Assembly (NCBI RefSeq): GCF_014649795.1
Contig: NZ_BMTS01000007.1
Span: 62,001-126,000, forward strand
DNA: 64,000 nt
From: Streptomyces melanogenes
GTDB taxonomy: Bacteria > Actinomycetota > Actinomycetes > Streptomycetales > Streptomycetaceae
Reading direction: 5' to 3'
How positions within the stretch are numbered: position 1 is the first letter of the stretch; every line of letters begins with the position of its first letter. This document shows, piece after piece, positions 39,844 through 49,371 of the stretch. The notes below the pieces were generated by a model. It ran no database searches. It saw only the letters and a list, made by a program, of their open reading frames with translations, and had not been told where the DNA came from. The position numbers and the translations under genes are program-made.

Positions 39844-40899
39844 GTGCGCCGAAGGACGGCCCCCAGCCGGATACCCGTGCTGCCGCTCACCCTCGGCCTG
39901 GGACTGCTGCTCCTGCTGTCGCTCGTCTGCGGTGTCGGACTCGGGGCCGCCGAAGTCGGCTGGGCGGACGTGCCCCGTTTCCTGTGGGCCGGACTCACCG
40001 GTGGCACCGTCTCGGCGGGCGACGCGGCCGCGTACACCATCGTCTGGGAGATCCGGCTGCCGCGGGTCCTGCTCGGCGCGGTCGTCGGGGCGGGGCTCGC
40101 GGCCGTCGGGGTGGCCGTGCAGGCGATGGTCCGCAACGCACTGGCGGATCCCTTCGTCCTGGGCATCTCCTCGGGCGCCGCCGTGGGCGCCAACGCCGTC
40201 ATCCTGATGGGGGCGTTCGCGGGACTCGGGGTGTGGGCGCTGTCGGTCTCGGCGTTCGCCTCGGCGCTCGCGGCCATGGCGCTGGTGTACGCCGTGGCCC
40301 GCTCACCCCGTGGGCTGACTCCCCTGCGGCTGATCCTGACGGGTACGGCGCTGGCGTACGGATTCGAGGCCCTCACCACGGTCATGGTGTTCGGCGCGGC
40401 CCGTGGCGAGGCAGCCAGGTCGGCGATGATGTGGCTGCTGGGTAGTCTGGGCGGAGCGACCTGGGCGAAGGTGCCGATCGCCGCGGTGACCGTGGCGGCC
40501 GGGTGGCTCTGGCTGCGGTGGCGGGCGGAGGCGCTCAACGCGCTCGCCATGGGGGACGAGACCTCGGCCGCGCTCGGTGTCCCGCCGTCGCGGCTGCGCC
40601 GGGAGCTGTTCCTCGTCACCGCGGCCGTCACCGGGACCGTCGTCGCGGTCAGCGGAGCCATCGGGTTCGTCGGGCTGATGGTGCCGCACGTCGTCCGCAT
40701 GGTGGTGGGCGCGGACCACCGGCGGGTACTGGCGGTGGCCCCCTTCGCGGGTGCGGTGCTGCTGGTGTGGGCGGACGTGCTGTCCCGGCTGCTGCTCGCC
40801 CCGGCCGAACTGCCCGTGGGCGTCATCACGGCGGTGGTGGGTGTTCCCGCGTTCATCCTGCTGATGCGGCGCGGCGGCTACGCCTTCGGAGGTGGCTGA
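39844..40899 (+). CDS. btuC: Cobalamin/corrinoid ABC importer permease (BtuC/FecCD family)
   Basis: A 351-residue permease of the FecCD/BtuC type with about ten membrane segments. Typical motifs are RLPRVLLGAVVGAGLAAVGVAVQ, given here as RLPRVLLGAVVGAG (res 60s) and LADPFVLGISSGAAVG (about 102-117). The late GAIGFVGLMVPHVVRMVVG lies at about 280-298. The GTG start at 39844 is taken. The riboswitch leader identifies cobalamin or a related corrinoid as cargo rather than iron siderophore. It stops 2 bp before the ATPase gene. Confidence 0.92.
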   Translation: MRRRTAPSRIPVLPLTLGLGLLLLLSLVCGVGLGAAEVGWADVPRFLWAGLTGGTVSAGDAAAYTIVWEIRLPRVLLGAVVGAGLAAVGVAVQAMVRNALADPFVLGISSGAAVGANAVILMGAFAGLGVWALSVSAFASALAAMALVYAVARSPRGLTPLRLILTGTALAYGFEALTTVMVFGAARGEAARSAMMWLLGSLGGATWAKVPIAAVTVAAGWLWLRWRAEALNALAMGDETSAALGVPPSRLRRELFLVTAAVTGTVVAVSGAIGFVGLMVPHVVRMVVGADHRRVLAVAPFAGAVLLVWADVLSRLLLAPAELPVGVITAVVGVPAFILLMRRGGYAFGGG

Positions 40900-40901
40900 C
40901 C

Positions 40902-41669
40902 ATGCGGATCGACATCGACGGTGTGACGGTCGAAGCCGCCCGCACCCGGCTGGTCGACGACGTCCGACTCACCGCGGACAGCGGGGCGTTCGTCGGGCTC
41001 GTCGGCCCGAACGGCAGTGGGAAGTCGACGCTGCTGCGCAGTGTGTACCGGGCGCTGCGGCCCACCCGGGGAGCGGTACGGCTGGACGGCGATGATCTGC
41101 ACGCCATGGATCCACAAGCCGCCGCACGGGTGCTGGCCGCGCTCCCGCAGGAGTCGTCCGCCGACTTCGACTTCACCGTGGCCGAGGTGGTCGCCATGGG
41201 ACGGCTGCCGCACCGGGGGCGTACGGCGGCCTCGGACCGCGAGATCTGCGCGCGGGCCATGGAGCGCACCGGTGTCGCCCACCTGGCCGACCGGGGTCTG
41301 CTCAGCCTGTCCGGCGGAGAGAAGCAGCGGGTCCTCATCGCCCGCGCGCTCGCCCAGGAGCCGCAGGTGCTTGTGCTCGACGAGCCCACCAACCACCTGG
41401 ACATCGCCCACCAGCTGGACGTCCTCTCGCTCGTCCGCGACAGCGGGGTGACCGTGTTGGCCGCGCTGCACGACCTCAACCTCGCGGCTGCCCACTGCGA
41501 CCTCCTGTACGTCATCGACGGCGGCCGGATCGTCGCCTGCGGCCCTCCGCACGACGTCCTCCAACCGGAGCTGCTCGCCCGGACGTTCGGCGTGCGCGCC
41601 CATCCCGTACGGCATCCCGTCACGGGCGCCGTCCAGCTCCTGTTCGACCTGCTCCCGCCCACCGCGTAA
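40902..41669 (+). CDS. btuD: Cobalamin ABC importer ATPase (BtuD/FecE type)
   Basis: A 255-residue ATP-binding subunit. Walker A GPNGSGKST (about 35-43), signature LSGGEKQRV (about 138-146), Walker B VLVLDEPTNH (about 157-166) and switch HDLNLAA (about 193-199), the last being typical of FecCD-associated ATPases. The ATG at 40902 follows GGAGGTGGCTGACC and lies 2 bp behind the permease stop. Energises corrinoid uptake. Confidence 0.93.
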   Translation: MRIDIDGVTVEAARTRLVDDVRLTADSGAFVGLVGPNGSGKSTLLRSVYRALRPTRGAVRLDGDDLHAMDPQAAARVLAALPQESSADFDFTVAEVVAMGRLPHRGRTAASDREICARAMERTGVAHLADRGLLSLSGGEKQRVLIARALAQEPQVLVLDEPTNHLDIAHQLDVLSLVRDSGVTVLAALHDLNLAAAHCDLLYVIDGGRIVACGPPHDVLQPELLARTFGVRAHPVRHPVTGAVQLLFDLLPPTA

Positions 41670-41687
41670 CACCACCTAAGGACGCCC

Positions 41688-42683
41688 ATGCGCAAGCTGC
41701 TCGCCGCCGCCCTCTGCCTCGTCGTGACCACCGGGTGCGGTGCGAAGGTCGAGCGGGCCGAGGACGCGAAGTCCGCGGCGGTCACCCTCACCAACTGCGG
41801 CCGCGAGGTGACGTACAAGAAGGTCCCCGAGCGGGTGGTCACCAACGATGTCGGCATCACCGAACTGATGCTGGCCCTGGGGCTCGAGGACCGTATGGCC
41901 GGGTTCGCCATGCCCGACGACAAGGGTGACCTGCGCGATGTGCCGTGGAAGGACGGCTACGACAAGGTCCGTTGGCTCTCGAAGGACCAGCTCACCAAGG
42001 AGAACGTCCTCGACGCCCGCGCCGACCTCGTCTTCGCGGGCTGGAGCTACGGTTTCCGCGAGGAGGGCGGCTTCACGCCCGAGGCCCTGGGGAAGCTCGG
42101 CATCCCCTCGTACATCCTCACGGAGTCCTGCCGCAACAGCCGTACGAAGACCTCGCGCGGCATCATGCCGCCCCTGGACGCCCTGTACGCCGACCTGACC
42201 AACCTGGGCAAGCTGTTCGGGGTCGAGAAGCGGGCCGCCGCGCTGATCGCCGACTTCAAGAAGCGCATCGCGGACGTACGGGCGAAGGCCCCCGGCGGCA
42301 CCGACCGGCCCACGGTCTTCCTCTACGACAGCGGCCGCGACCAGCCCTTCACCTCCGGCCGCTACGGAGCCCCGGAGCAGATCATCACCGAGTCCGGCGG
42401 CGTCAACGTCATGCACGATCTGGCGGACTCGTGGACCACGGTCGGCTGGGAGAGCGTCGTCGAGCGCAACCCCGACGTGATCGTCGTCTGCGACTACGGT
42501 GAGGTGAGCGCCGAGGAGAAGAAGAAGTTCCTCTTGTCCCACCCTCCGCTGCGGGACGTCTCCGCCGTCAAGAACCGGCGCATCTTCACGCTCGACTACG
42601 TCGACCTGGTCGAGAGCCCCCGCAACCCGTCGGCGATCGCCCGCCTCGGCGCGTATCTGCGGACGGTGGCGGGGACGCGGTGA
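41688..42683 (+). CDS. btuF: Cobalamin-binding lipoprotein (BtuF-like)
   Basis: A 331-residue extracytoplasmic binding protein of the class III (FecB/BtuF) type. Signal peptide LLAAALCLVVTTGC puts the lipid Cys at position 17; the TTGC box is a weak lipobox. The domain reads RVVTNDVGITELMLALGLEDRMAGF and RADLVFAGW, with the second lobe VFLYDSGRDQPFT and NPDVIVVCDYG, typical of the family. It is the last gene of the riboswitch-led importer operon, 18 bp behind the ATPase gene. Confidence 0.9.
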   Translation: MRKLLAAALCLVVTTGCGAKVERAEDAKSAAVTLTNCGREVTYKKVPERVVTNDVGITELMLALGLEDRMAGFAMPDDKGDLRDVPWKDGYDKVRWLSKDQLTKENVLDARADLVFAGWSYGFREEGGFTPEALGKLGIPSYILTESCRNSRTKTSRGIMPPLDALYADLTNLGKLFGVEKRAAALIADFKKRIADVRAKAPGGTDRPTVFLYDSGRDQPFTSGRYGAPEQIITESGGVNVMHDLADSWTTVGWESVVERNPDVIVVCDYGEVSAEEKKKFLLSHPPLRDVSAVKNRRIFTLDYVDLVESPRNPSAIARLGAYLRTVAGTR

Positions 42684-42802
42684 GGGGCACCCGGAGACAC
42701 GGGTGCGTGCGGGGTGCGGTCTTGTCCGGTCCGGCGGCGATAGCGACACTTGACCGCCGGACCCTCGGCATCCGTGCACGGCTATCACGAACAGGGGATG
42801 TT

Positions 42803-43567
42803 GTGACAGGACAGGTCGTTCCGCACGACGTACTGGGCAGCGGGCCCGCACGGGCCATCCTGCTCCACAACTGGTTCGGCGACCGGTCGAGCTTCGATCC
42901 GATGCGCGAGCACCTGGACGGGGAGGCGTTCAGTTACGCGTTCCTGGACTGCCGAGGGTACGGCGAGGCCATCGACGCGGACGGCGCGTTCACGATGGAG
43001 GAGGTCGCCGGGGACGCCCTCGCCGTGGCCGACCGTCTGGGCTGGGAGTCCTTCTCGGTCGTCGGCCACTCCATGGGCGGCAAGGCGGCCCAGCTGATGC
43101 TGCTGGACGCTCCGTCGCGGATCCGTTCGGTCATCGGCCTCTCCGCGGTCCCCGCGTCCGGGTTCCCGCTCGAAGGGGAGATGTGGGAGCTGTTCGCCGG
43201 CGCGGCGGAGAACCCCGCGAACCGCAGGGCGATCGTCGACAACACCACCGGCGGGCTGCGCGACGACGCCTGGCTGGACGCGTTGGTGGGTCGCTCGGTG
43301 GAACGTTCCTCGGCCGCGGCTTTCCGCGCGTACCTGGACTCCTGGGCGCGCGGCGACTTCCACGAGCGGGTGAAGGACAACCCGGCCCCGGTGCTCCTCC
43401 TCGTCGGGGCGAACGACCCGGCCCTGGGAGCCGAGGCCATGCGGGCCACGTGGCTGCAGTGGTACCCGAACGCCCAGCTGGAGGAGCTCCCGGACACCGG
43501 GCACTACGCACCGGAGGAATCCCCCGAGGCCGTCGCGGCGGCGATCGAGCGCTTCCTCGGCCGCTGA
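42803..43567 (+). CDS. Alpha/beta hydrolase
   Basis: A 254-residue alpha/beta-fold hydrolase. Oxyanion strand ILLHNWFGDRSSF, nucleophile elbow GHSMGG (Ser near 93), acid in VGANDPALG and final His in DTGHYAP. All catalytic positions are present. It resembles esterase/lactonase-like or haloperoxidase-type enzymes; substrate unknown. GTG at 42803 with AGGGGAT in front is the start; the frame extends upstream without family similarity. It is unrelated to the preceding B12 operon. Confidence 0.88.
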   Translation: MTGQVVPHDVLGSGPARAILLHNWFGDRSSFDPMREHLDGEAFSYAFLDCRGYGEAIDADGAFTMEEVAGDALAVADRLGWESFSVVGHSMGGKAAQLMLLDAPSRIRSVIGLSAVPASGFPLEGEMWELFAGAAENPANRRAIVDNTTGGLRDDAWLDALVGRSVERSSAAAFRAYLDSWARGDFHERVKDNPAPVLLLVGANDPALGAEAMRATWLQWYPNAQLEELPDTGHYAPEESPEAVAAAIERFLGR

Positions 43568-43654
43568 GGTTGCGGACCCTCGACGGGCAGGCCGCTTCCG
43601 CTTGTGTGAGGGTGGGAGCGGTTCCTACGCCCATGCGTGAGGGAAGTGCCCACG

Positions 43655-44506
43655 ATGACCGAGCCTGCGCCCTTGTCGTACAAGGTGCTCGTCGCGGACG
43701 GAGTCCCCAGGAAGATCGATCTGCGGATGCCGAACGGCGACCGGATCGTCTCCTCGCCCGTCTCGTCCACCCTGATCCACGGGGAACGGGACGCCGTCCT
43801 GGTGGACCCGCCGCTGACCCATGGGCAGATCGCGCAGGTCGCCGAGGGCGTGGAGCGCTCCGGCAAGCGGCTCGCGTACGTGTACGTCACCCACGGCCAC
43901 CCCGACCACTGGTTCGGCACGGCGACGCTGCTGGAGCGGTTCGGTGACGACGGCACCGTCGTGTACGCCACTGAGGGCACCATCGGGCAGATGCGCGAGC
44001 AGCTGAAGGGCAAGGAGGAAGGGTTCGCGAAGACCTTCTTCGAGGTCCCCGAGAACACCCCGGTCCTCGCCGTCCCCGTACCGGCCGAGGGGTTCCTTCT
44101 GGAGGGCCGGGTCCTGCGCGCCGTCGAGACCGGCCACACCGACACCGACGACTCCAGCGTCCTGCACGTACCGTCGATCGACCTCGTGGTCGCCGGAGAC
44201 GTCGTCTACAACGGCGTGCACCAGATGATGCTCGAAGGCGGCGACGGCGGCCTCCAGGCGTGGCTCGACGGCATCGATCGGGTCGCCGCGCTCAACCCGC
44301 GCCATGTCGTCGCCGGGCACAAGAACAAGGACCTGCCCGACGATCCGAAGATCCTGGACGAGACCCGCCGGTATCTGCGCGACGCGATCCGCCTGCTGGC
44401 CGGCAGGCCGACCCCGCTGGAGTTCTTCGACGAGATGATGAAGCTCCACGGCGACCGGCTCAACCCCGGCCCCCTCTGGTACAGCGGCCTGGGCCTGCTC
44501 GCTTGA
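43655..44506 (+). CDS. MBL-fold metallohydrolase
   Basis: A 283-residue metallo-beta-lactamase-fold protein. Metal motif THGHPDHW (HxHxDH) at about residues 78-85, followed by the third His in ETGHTDTDDS, the bridging Asp in LVVAGDVVY and the last His in VVAGHKNKD. Both metal sites look complete. Family members hydrolyse lactones, thioesters or nucleic acids; substrate unknown. ATG at 43655 with GAGGGAAG in front is preferred over the GTG six codons upstream. Confidence 0.88.
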   Translation: MTEPAPLSYKVLVADGVPRKIDLRMPNGDRIVSSPVSSTLIHGERDAVLVDPPLTHGQIAQVAEGVERSGKRLAYVYVTHGHPDHWFGTATLLERFGDDGTVVYATEGTIGQMREQLKGKEEGFAKTFFEVPENTPVLAVPVPAEGFLLEGRVLRAVETGHTDTDDSSVLHVPSIDLVVAGDVVYNGVHQMMLEGGDGGLQAWLDGIDRVAALNPRHVVAGHKNKDLPDDPKILDETRRYLRDAIRLLAGRPTPLEFFDEMMKLHGDRLNPGPLWYSGLGLLA

Positions 44507-44519
44507 CGGCGCCCCTGCA

Positions 44520-45533
44520 CTAATCGGCTGGTCGCGTCGGCTCGGGCGTCGTCCGGGGGAAGGCTCGCCGGTAGTCGCTCGGCGACACCCCGATCTGTTT
44601 GAGGAAGTGGTGGCGGAGGTTGTTCGCCGTGCCGAGACCGCTCAGCTCCCCGACCTTCTCGATGGGCAAGTCCGTTGATTCCAGCAGGCTTTGCGCCCGT
44701 CCCAACCGCTGGTTGAGGAGCCACTGGAGTGGAGTCGTCCCGGTGGCCGCCTGGAGCCGCCGGTGGAGGGTGCGCGGGCTCATCGCCGCGCGCCGGGCCA
44801 GATCCTCGACGGTCAGGGGTTGGTCCAGGTGGGTACGCGCCCATTCCAGGACGGGCGCCAGGCTCCCGCCGTCGGTGGTGGGCACGGACAGGTCGATGAA
44901 CTGCGCCTGGCCGCCGGGCCGATGGGCGGGCACCACCATCCGGCGGGCCAGCTGGTTGGCGACGTGTGCGCCCAGGTCGCGCCGCACCAGATGCAGGCAG
45001 AGGTCGAGGCCCGCGGTCAGCCCGGCGCTGGTGAGCACGTCGCCGTCGTCCACGTACAGCACCGAGTCGTCGACCTGTACCTTCGGGTAGCGCTCGGCCA
45101 GTTGAGCGGTGTGCATCCAGTGGGCGGTGGCGCGTCGTCCGTCGAGCAGCCCCGCCTCGGCGAGGGCGAAGGCGCCGGTGCACAGGGAGACCATGCGGGC
45201 GCCCGCGTCGTAGGCCCGGCGCAGGGCCGTGATCAGTGCGGGCGGCAGCGGTTGGCCCTCGTCGACGCAGGGGTCGGGTACCGAGGGCACGATGACGGTG
45301 TCGGCGCCGACGAGGTCGTCGAGCCCGTAGGGGGTCCGCAGCGACAGCCCGGTCCCGTGCGGAGAGCCGTCCTGAGGCTCCCCCGTACTGCACAGCCGCA
45401 GGTCGTACCAGGGGTCGGACAGGTCCGGCTGCGGCTTCCCGAAGATGGTGCACGGGATGCTCAACTCGTACAGATCCCAGGAGGGGACTCCGATGTCCTC
45501 GACCACGACCACGGCGACGGAACCAGGATTCAT
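44520..45533 (-). CDS. GlxA-type AraC regulator with DJ-1/PfpI domain
   Basis: A 337-residue regulator. The N-terminal DJ-1/PfpI (GATase1-like) domain has its nucleophile elbow in VSLCTGAFALAEAG (about 114-127). Two AraC helix-turn-helices follow: VEDLARRAAMSPRTLHRRLQ (about 242-261) and a second one around IEKVGELSGLGTANNLRHHF (about 292-311). It probably acts as an activator. Divergent from the imine-reductase-like gene, 127 bp away, which may be its target. Confidence 0.89.
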   Translation of the reverse strand: MNPGSVAVVVVEDIGVPSWDLYELSIPCTIFGKPQPDLSDPWYDLRLCSTGEPQDGSPHGTGLSLRTPYGLDDLVGADTVIVPSVPDPCVDEGQPLPPALITALRRAYDAGARMVSLCTGAFALAEAGLLDGRRATAHWMHTAQLAERYPKVQVDDSVLYVDDGDVLTSAGLTAGLDLCLHLVRRDLGAHVANQLARRMVVPAHRPGGQAQFIDLSVPTTDGGSLAPVLEWARTHLDQPLTVEDLARRAAMSPRTLHRRLQAATGTTPLQWLLNQRLGRAQSLLESTDLPIEKVGELSGLGTANNLRHHFLKQIGVSPSDYRRAFPRTTPEPTRPAD

Positions 45534-45660
45534 ACCTCGAAGGGTATGGCAGGAATTTGGTGGTCGCTGTCATCAGCGTCACTGTTCCCGGTCACCGCGC
45601 GCTGCGATCTTGGTCGTACGTGACCGGCCGCCAGCAGGCGTACGTACAGGGAGTGGTGAC

Positions 45661-46545
45661 ATGCATTCAGATCGCCCGGCGGTAACCGTCATCGGCTTGG
45701 GCTCGATGGGTTCGGCGCTGGCCGCCGCATTTCTGGAGCGGGGCCATGAGACCACTGTGTCGAACCGCTCGGCGCAGCGGGCCCAGCCGCTGGTCGACCG
45801 GGGTGCCCGGCTGGCCGCGACGCCCGAGGAGGCGATCGCGGCGAGTCCGCTGACCATCGCGTGCGTACTGGACTACGAGGCGCTGTACGCCGTCCTCGAC
45901 CCCGTCGCCGACTCGCTCGCGGGCAAGACCCTGGTCAACCTCACCTCCGGCTCCCCGGAACAGGCCCACGAGGCCGATGCGTGGGCCCGGTCGCACGCCG
46001 CCGACTGCCTCGACGGCGCGATCATGACCACCCCGCCGGGCGCCGGCAGCCCCGAGATGATGTTCCTGTACAGCGGTTCGCACGCCGTCTTCGAAGCCCA
46101 CCGTCCGGCCTTGGCGTCCCTGGGGGACCCCTTGCACCTGGGCACCGACCCGGGCCTGGCCTCGCTCTACGACGCCGCCCTGCTCGGCCTGATGTGGTCC
46201 ACCATGACCGGCTGGCTGCACGGCACCGCGCTGGTCGGCGCGGAGAAGACACCGGCCACGGCCTTCACCCCGGTCGCGATTCGCTGGCTGACCGCCGTAG
46301 CGGGCTTCCTGACCACTTACGCGCCACAGGTGGACGCCGGCCGCTACCCGGGCGACGACGCCACCGTCGACGTGCAGATCGCGGCCATCGACCACCTCAT
46401 CCACGCGGCGGCGGCCCGCGGCATCGACAACGCCCTGCCCGAAGTCCTGATGTCCGCCATGGAACGGACCAAGGCCGCGGGCCACGGCTCCGACAGCTAC
46501 GCGAGCGTGATCGAGGTCCTGGAGAAGCGGACGGACGACAAGTGA
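45661..46545 (+). CDS. NAD(P)-dependent imine-reductase/6PGDH-like oxidoreductase
   Basis: A 294-residue beta-hydroxyacid dehydrogenase/imine reductase-like protein. The NADP-binding motif is VIGLGSMGSALAAAFLERG (about 10-28), followed by TVSNRSAQ whose Asn-Arg-Ser favours NADPH. The helical C-terminal dimerisation part reads GLMWSTMTGWLHGTALV and HLIHAAAARGIDNALP. These are hallmarks of bacterial imine reductases. The ATG at 45661 is used. Its stop overlaps the start of the next gene. Confidence 0.87.
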   Translation: MHSDRPAVTVIGLGSMGSALAAAFLERGHETTVSNRSAQRAQPLVDRGARLAATPEEAIAASPLTIACVLDYEALYAVLDPVADSLAGKTLVNLTSGSPEQAHEADAWARSHAADCLDGAIMTTPPGAGSPEMMFLYSGSHAVFEAHRPALASLGDPLHLGTDPGLASLYDAALLGLMWSTMTGWLHGTALVGAEKTPATAFTPVAIRWLTAVAGFLTTYAPQVDAGRYPGDDATVDVQIAAIDHLIHAAAARGIDNALPEVLMSAMERTKAAGHGSDSYASVIEVLEKRTDDK

Positions 46546-47156
46546 CCGTGACACCAACAGCGACCACTCCTCTCGCGCACGTGCCATGGACGGACCTGCT
46601 GGCCGCCGCCACCGACGACTGCCTGGGCGCGCTCCTCAAGGGAGCCGGCCAGGACTGGTCACGCCCCGCGCACGGCCTCGACTGGACCTGCCGCGAGACC
46701 CTCGACCACCTCGCCCTCGGCCTGACCGGCTACACCGGCCTGCTCATCGCCCGTCCCGACGACCGCTACATCACCCTCTTCGCCTCACTCGACCCCCAGG
46801 CCTCCGTCCCCGCCTGTTTGGACGGCCTGCGGATCGCCGCGTCCCTCCTCACCTCCACCGTCCGCGACACGACTGCCGACGCACGCGCCTGGCACCCCTG
46901 GGGCCACTCCGACGCCACCGGCTTCGCCGCCATGGGAATCACCGAACTGGCCGTCCACACCTACGACATCACCCGCGCCCTCGGCCTGTCCTGGACCCCG
47001 CCCGACGACCTCAGCACCGCCGTCCTCGCCCGCCTCTTCCCCGACGCTCCCTCGGGACACAGCCCGTCCGACGTGCTGCTGTGGTGCACGGGTCGCATCC
47101 CGCTTCCCGGACTGCCCCGGCGCACGGACTGGCAGTGGGACGGGACCGTGCGTTGA
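46542..47156 (+). CDS. Maleylpyruvate-isomerase/DinB-like metal-binding protein
   Basis: A 204-residue protein resembling the mycothiol-dependent maleylpyruvate isomerase N-terminal (DinB-like) four-helix fold. Candidate metal histidines are His58 in LDHLALG and those in AVHTYDITRALG. Members often use mycothiol or are of unknown function. GTG at 46542 overlaps the previous TGA, so it is coupled to the imine-reductase-like gene; a second GTG two codons later is equally possible. Confidence 0.78.
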   Translation: MTVTPTATTPLAHVPWTDLLAAATDDCLGALLKGAGQDWSRPAHGLDWTCRETLDHLALGLTGYTGLLIARPDDRYITLFASLDPQASVPACLDGLRIAASLLTSTVRDTTADARAWHPWGHSDATGFAAMGITELAVHTYDITRALGLSWTPPDDLSTAVLARLFPDAPSGHSPSDVLLWCTGRIPLPGLPRRTDWQWDGTVR

Positions 47157-47236
47157 CCCGCTCCCACCACGACTCGTCCAGGTCGATGGCGTGGATCCCC
47201 TGGTTCGTATCCGGATGCTGATGTCACCATGCGTCC

Positions 47237-47824
47237 ATGGCGTGGGAGATGGCCGAAGGGCCATGGGGGAGCGCGGCGAACGCGGCGCTGGCCGCCGGAG
47301 CGGCCGCCTTCGTCGGGGCCGTGGCGCTGGTGGTGCAGGAGTGGCTGGCGCGGCATAGCGCGTACGTCCGGCGCAAGCGCGGAATCGAGGAGGCGACGGC
47401 CTATCTGGCCTTCCTCGGCCAGTGGTTCAGTACCTACGAGGGGATGAGCCAGGGGGCCGACATCGGCCGGGCGAGAGAAGCGGTGGCCGGCTCACTGGAC
47501 ACCACCCTGCGAGAGATCGAGGCCCTGCTCGACGAGACACGCCGGGGAGTGCGGGCGTCGATCGGGGAACGGTTCAAGCGGGCGCTCCTGCTGTACGAGC
47601 TGCGGTCCACCGGGGCCCGAGCGGTCCGGGTCGTCTACTACGTCAACGGCGGGCTGTGGCTCGGCATGGCGTTCGGCGACGCCATCGACTCCAACATGTC
47701 GGCGGATCACCGCTTCAGTCAGTCGCTCGGGTGGGGGGTGTGGGGAGTGTTGACCACGGTGGCCTTGGGCCTGTGGGCCGCGCGCCTGGAGCGGGGCCGC
47801 AGAGTCGATCCCGTCGGTCGGTGA
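47237..47824 (+). CDS. Hypothetical membrane protein
   Basis: A 195-residue protein with a hydrophobic N-terminal segment (about 14-36) and a C-terminal pair (around VVYYVNGGLWLGMAFGDAI and SLGWGVWGVLTTVALGLWA, about 130-185). A charged helical middle (SLDTTLREIEALLDETRRG) lies on one side. Function unknown. A partner is not evident. Confidence 0.68.
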   Translation: MAWEMAEGPWGSAANAALAAGAAAFVGAVALVVQEWLARHSAYVRRKRGIEEATAYLAFLGQWFSTYEGMSQGADIGRAREAVAGSLDTTLREIEALLDETRRGVRASIGERFKRALLLYELRSTGARAVRVVYYVNGGLWLGMAFGDAIDSNMSADHRFSQSLGWGVWGVLTTVALGLWAARLERGRRVDPVGR

Positions 47825-47887
47825 GGCAGTTCGACGACGGTCGGCCGGTCAGCGTCGCCGTGGGCCAGGCCGCCCGGCCCGGAGCTC

Positions 47888-49069
<1,182 letters not shown>

Positions 49070-49073
49070 CGGC

Positions 49074-49244
49074 TCAGCCCTCGGGGTGCAGCAGGCCGCG
49101 CTCGTACGCCTTGAGTAGCCGCTGCGGCACGAGGTACACGGAGCCGTCCACGGTGAAGGACACCAGCGGGGGAGTGGTCGCCTTCCATTGGGCGCGGCGG
49201 TGGCGGGTGTTGCTGCGGGACATCTTCCGCTTGGGAACGGCCAT
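49074..49244 (-). CDS. rpmF: Zinc-independent bL32 ribosomal protein paralogue
   Basis: A 56-residue L32 protein starting MAVPKRKMSRSNTRHRRAQW, the typical bL32 N-terminus. Normal bL32 has a zinc ribbon of four cysteines at its C-terminus; here the C-terminal half (SFTVDGSVYLVPQRLLKAYE) has no cysteine at all. This is the C-minus paralogue that replaces the zinc-bound copy when zinc is scarce. The start at 49244 has GAGGAGATT in front. It is cotranscribed with the ZNG1-like GTPase and sits behind the Zur-like box at 49285. Confidence 0.92.
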   Translation of the reverse strand: MAVPKRKMSRSNTRHRRAQWKATTPPLVSFTVDGSVYLVPQRLLKAYERGLLHPEG

Positions 49245-49284
49245 GGGGAATCTCCTCGGTAGGCGGGCGATCACAGACACTACA

Positions 49285-49305
49285 TGAAAATGGATTCCAT
49301 TTCCA
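49285..49305. promoter_or_regulatory. Zur-box-like operator
   Basis: TGAAAATGGATTCCATTTCC plus A, with arms GAAAATGGA and TCCATTTCC, is a strong match to the actinobacterial Zur consensus (TGAAAATNATTTTCA-type). It lies 41 bp upstream of the bL32 start and is AT-rich in a GC-rich setting, so it stands out. Confidence 0.82.
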
Positions 49306-49371
49306 AAGCGTCTCTGTGGCTCCTCCTCCGGGGCCCGCGCGATCTGGACGCCGCACGCGGAGAGGGGCCCG

